Shown here piece after piece: positions 4,700-5,682 of a stretch of DNA of 5,682 bases. This DNA comes from Thermoanaerobaculia bacterium (GTDB lineage: Bacteria; Acidobacteriota; Thermoanaerobaculia; Multivoradales; UBA5704): positions 1-5,682 of the forward strand of contig JAICSG010000299.1 of the NCBI GenBank assembly GCA_025937035.1, given 5' to 3'. Under the pieces are notes generated by a model. The model had not been told where the DNA came from. It was given only the letters and a program-made list of their open reading frames with translations, and searched no databases. Positions within the stretch are counted from its first letter, which is position 1. Every line of letters begins with the position of its first letter. The position numbers and the translations under genes were made by a program.

Positions 4700-5533
4700 T
4701 CAGGCGAGAGGGCCCCAGGGCGGAGGGGCCGGGCTCGCCAGCGCCCCGGCGAGCAGCTCCCCCTCGGCGACCACGCGGGCGTCGCCGGCCAGCGACCAGC
4801 GTCCCCCCTGGAGGTCCCCGGCGACCTCCAGCTCGAATCCCCCCTGGGTGATGACGCGGAGGGGGAGCCGCGCCCTGCCCAGCGAGACCCCCACGGCGGA
4901 GCTCGCCAGCACCCCGGTGCCGCAGGAAAGGGTCTCATCCTCCACCCCCCGCTCGTACGTCCGGATTTCCATCCGGTCCTGGCTGGGAAAGCGGACGAAG
5001 TTGACGTTGGTCCCCGGCGGCCCGAAGACGGGATGATAACGGAGGGCCCGGCCGAGGTCGCGGACCGGCGCCGTCTCCAGACCCTCGGGCCAGAGCAGGA
5101 CGAAGTGGGGGACGCCGACGAGGAGCCGGTAGCCGGTCCAGGACGCCCCCTCGGCCTCGACGGCTATCTCCCGCGGCGGCTCCCCCGGCACCGGGAGGTC
5201 GACCGCCACGCGCGATCCGTCGATCCGGCGGGCGTGGATCTCCCCGGCGCCCGTCCGCAGGCGGACGGTGTCGCGGGCCCAATCCAGATGGAAGGCCAAT
5301 TGGGCGGCGCAACGGGTGCCGTTGAGGCAGAGGTCGGCGGGATAGCCGTCGGCGTTGCAGTACTCCATGACGACGACGCCCTCCTCCCGCCGCAGGAGGA
5401 ACAGGCCGTCCCCCCCGAGCGAGACGCCGCGCCGGCACCAGGCGCGGATCGTCTCGGGATCAGGAGGCTCCGCGGGCTCCGCCAGGGCCAGGAAGTCGTT
5501 GCCGCTGCCGGAGAGCTTGAAGAACCGCGTCAC
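4700..5533 (-). CDS. dapF: Diaminopimelate epimerase
   Basis: DapF converts LL- to meso-diaminopimelate, the precursor of lysine and of the peptidoglycan cross-link; it acts in the cytoplasm without cofactor, using two cysteines. The 277-residue protein has normal length and every landmark: SGSGNDF (8-14), GGDGLF (40-45), NADGYPADLCLNGTRC (60-75) with catalytic Cys69, GVPHFV (140-145), NVNFV (176-180) and ERGVEDETLSCGTGVLA (194-210) with catalytic Cys204. Two departures from the common form are SGSGNDF for HGLGNDF and LCLNG for MCGNG. Both keep the catalytic residues, and I believe they occur in other non-proteobacterial DapF proteins. The start is GTG 5533, overlapping the upstream stop codon as GTGA, with GAGG five bases ahead. 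This implies translational coupling to the FN3-type gene. The glycosyltransferase gene follows after 89 bases. Confidence 0.96.
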   Translation of the reverse strand: MTRFFKLSGSGNDFLALAEPAEPPDPETIRAWCRRGVSLGGDGLFLLRREEGVVVMEYCNADGYPADLCLNGTRCAAQLAFHLDWARDTVRLRTGAGEIHARRIDGSRVAVDLPVPGEPPREIAVEAEGASWTGYRLLVGVPHFVLLWPEGLETAPVRDLGRALRYHPVFGPPGTNVNFVRFPSQDRMEIRTYERGVEDETLSCGTGVLASSAVGVSLGRARLPLRVITQGGFELEVAGDLQGGRWSLAGDARVVAEGELLAGALASPAPPPWGPLA

Positions 5534-5682
5534 GGCACCTCGGCGCGGACCTCGTTGCCCGGTCCGCTCTCGTTGCCCGTCTGGTCGACCGCGATCACCC
5601 GGTAGACGAAGGTCTTGCCGGCGGCCACGGCGGTGTCGACGTACTCGGCGGCGACCACCGGCTGGGGCGTCACCCGCTGGAA
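5530..5682 (-). CDS. C-terminal end of a fibronectin type III-like protein (partial)
   Basis: The minus-strand frame is open from the window edge to TGA at 5532-5530, giving the last 50 residues of a longer protein. The segment AAGKTFVYRVIAVDQTGNES (residues 21-40 of the fragment) followed by GPGNEVRAEVP is the classic end of a fibronectin type III domain: a Tyr-x-Val strand, AVD-x-x-GNES turn, and final strand. Such domains are usually extracytoplasmic in bacteria, often in lipoproteins, but no N terminus is visible here. The stop overlaps the dapF start by 4 bases, so the two genes are in one operon. FN3-type lipoproteins preceding dapF would be a plausible lineage-specific arrangement, but I cannot confirm this. 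This gene is too short in the window for function. Confidence 0.78.
   Translation of the reverse strand, partial: FQRVTPQPVVAAEYVDTAVAAGKTFVYRVIAVDQTGNESGPGNEVRAEVP

Noticed and set aside
3913..4938. A 341-residue minus-strand frame crossing the glycosyltransferase/dapF boundary.
   Set aside because: Its low-complexity Arg/Pro/Gly composition and the clear GT2 and DapF motifs in other frames show it to be a shadow.
1..5682. Mobile element, CRISPR, tRNA/rRNA or defence-system content.
   Set aside because: I saw no transposase or integrase motifs, terminal repeats, spaced direct repeats or structured RNA genes. Composition looks uniform apart from the A/T-richer tetR promoter region.

Overview
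The window is a dense, high-GC segment of a Gram-negative (diderm) chromosome. Evidence for this is an outer-membrane beta-barrel ending in phenylalanine, two Sec signal peptides, a meso-diaminopimelate/lysine pathway gene, and G/C-rich third codon positions throughout. The wording of several proteins (the FMN-binding protein, and the SGSGNDF and LCLNG variants in DapF) reminds me of Acidobacteriota or a deltaproteobacterial/Myxococcota-like lineage. That is an impression from memory, not a search result. No rRNA, tRNA, CRISPR array, insertion sequence or prophage signal is visible. No gene-free stretch exceeds 157 bases.

Left part, plus strand (1-2151): three overlapping genes form one operon. 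They encode a porin-like outer-membrane barrel (5' end outside the window), an exported FMN-binding-domain protein whose TGAT motif is the presumed site of covalent flavin attachment, and a small four-helix membrane protein with paired histidines typical of a b-type cytochrome. Together they look like an extracytosolic flavin electron-transfer module: membrane quinol or cytosolic reductant to heme b, then to periplasmic protein-bound FMN, then to an acceptor that may enter through the barrel.

Middle part, minus strand (3733-2121): a TetR-family regulator is followed 23 bases later by an ApbE-family protein. ApbE enzymes attach FMN to FMN-binding domains, so the pairing with the left operon makes sense. 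This copy, however, has lost most recognisable ApbE catalytic and metal-binding residues, and its 3' end overlaps the cytochrome gene tail-to-tail by 31 bases. The 157-base gap upstream of tetR holds a near-perfect palindrome placed exactly between two back-to-back sigma70-like promoters. One drives tetR. The other points into a roughly 60-nt segment ending in a hairpin plus T6, a candidate small RNA.

Right part, minus strand (5682-3891): the C-terminal end of a fibronectin type III-like protein, dapF (diaminopimelate epimerase) overlapping it by 4 bases, and a soluble GT2 glycosyltransferase form a second operon, apparently unrelated to the redox module.

The most interesting material is the flavin module with its degenerate ApbE and an altered flavinylation motif, and the divergent operator/small-RNA arrangement at 3734-3890.
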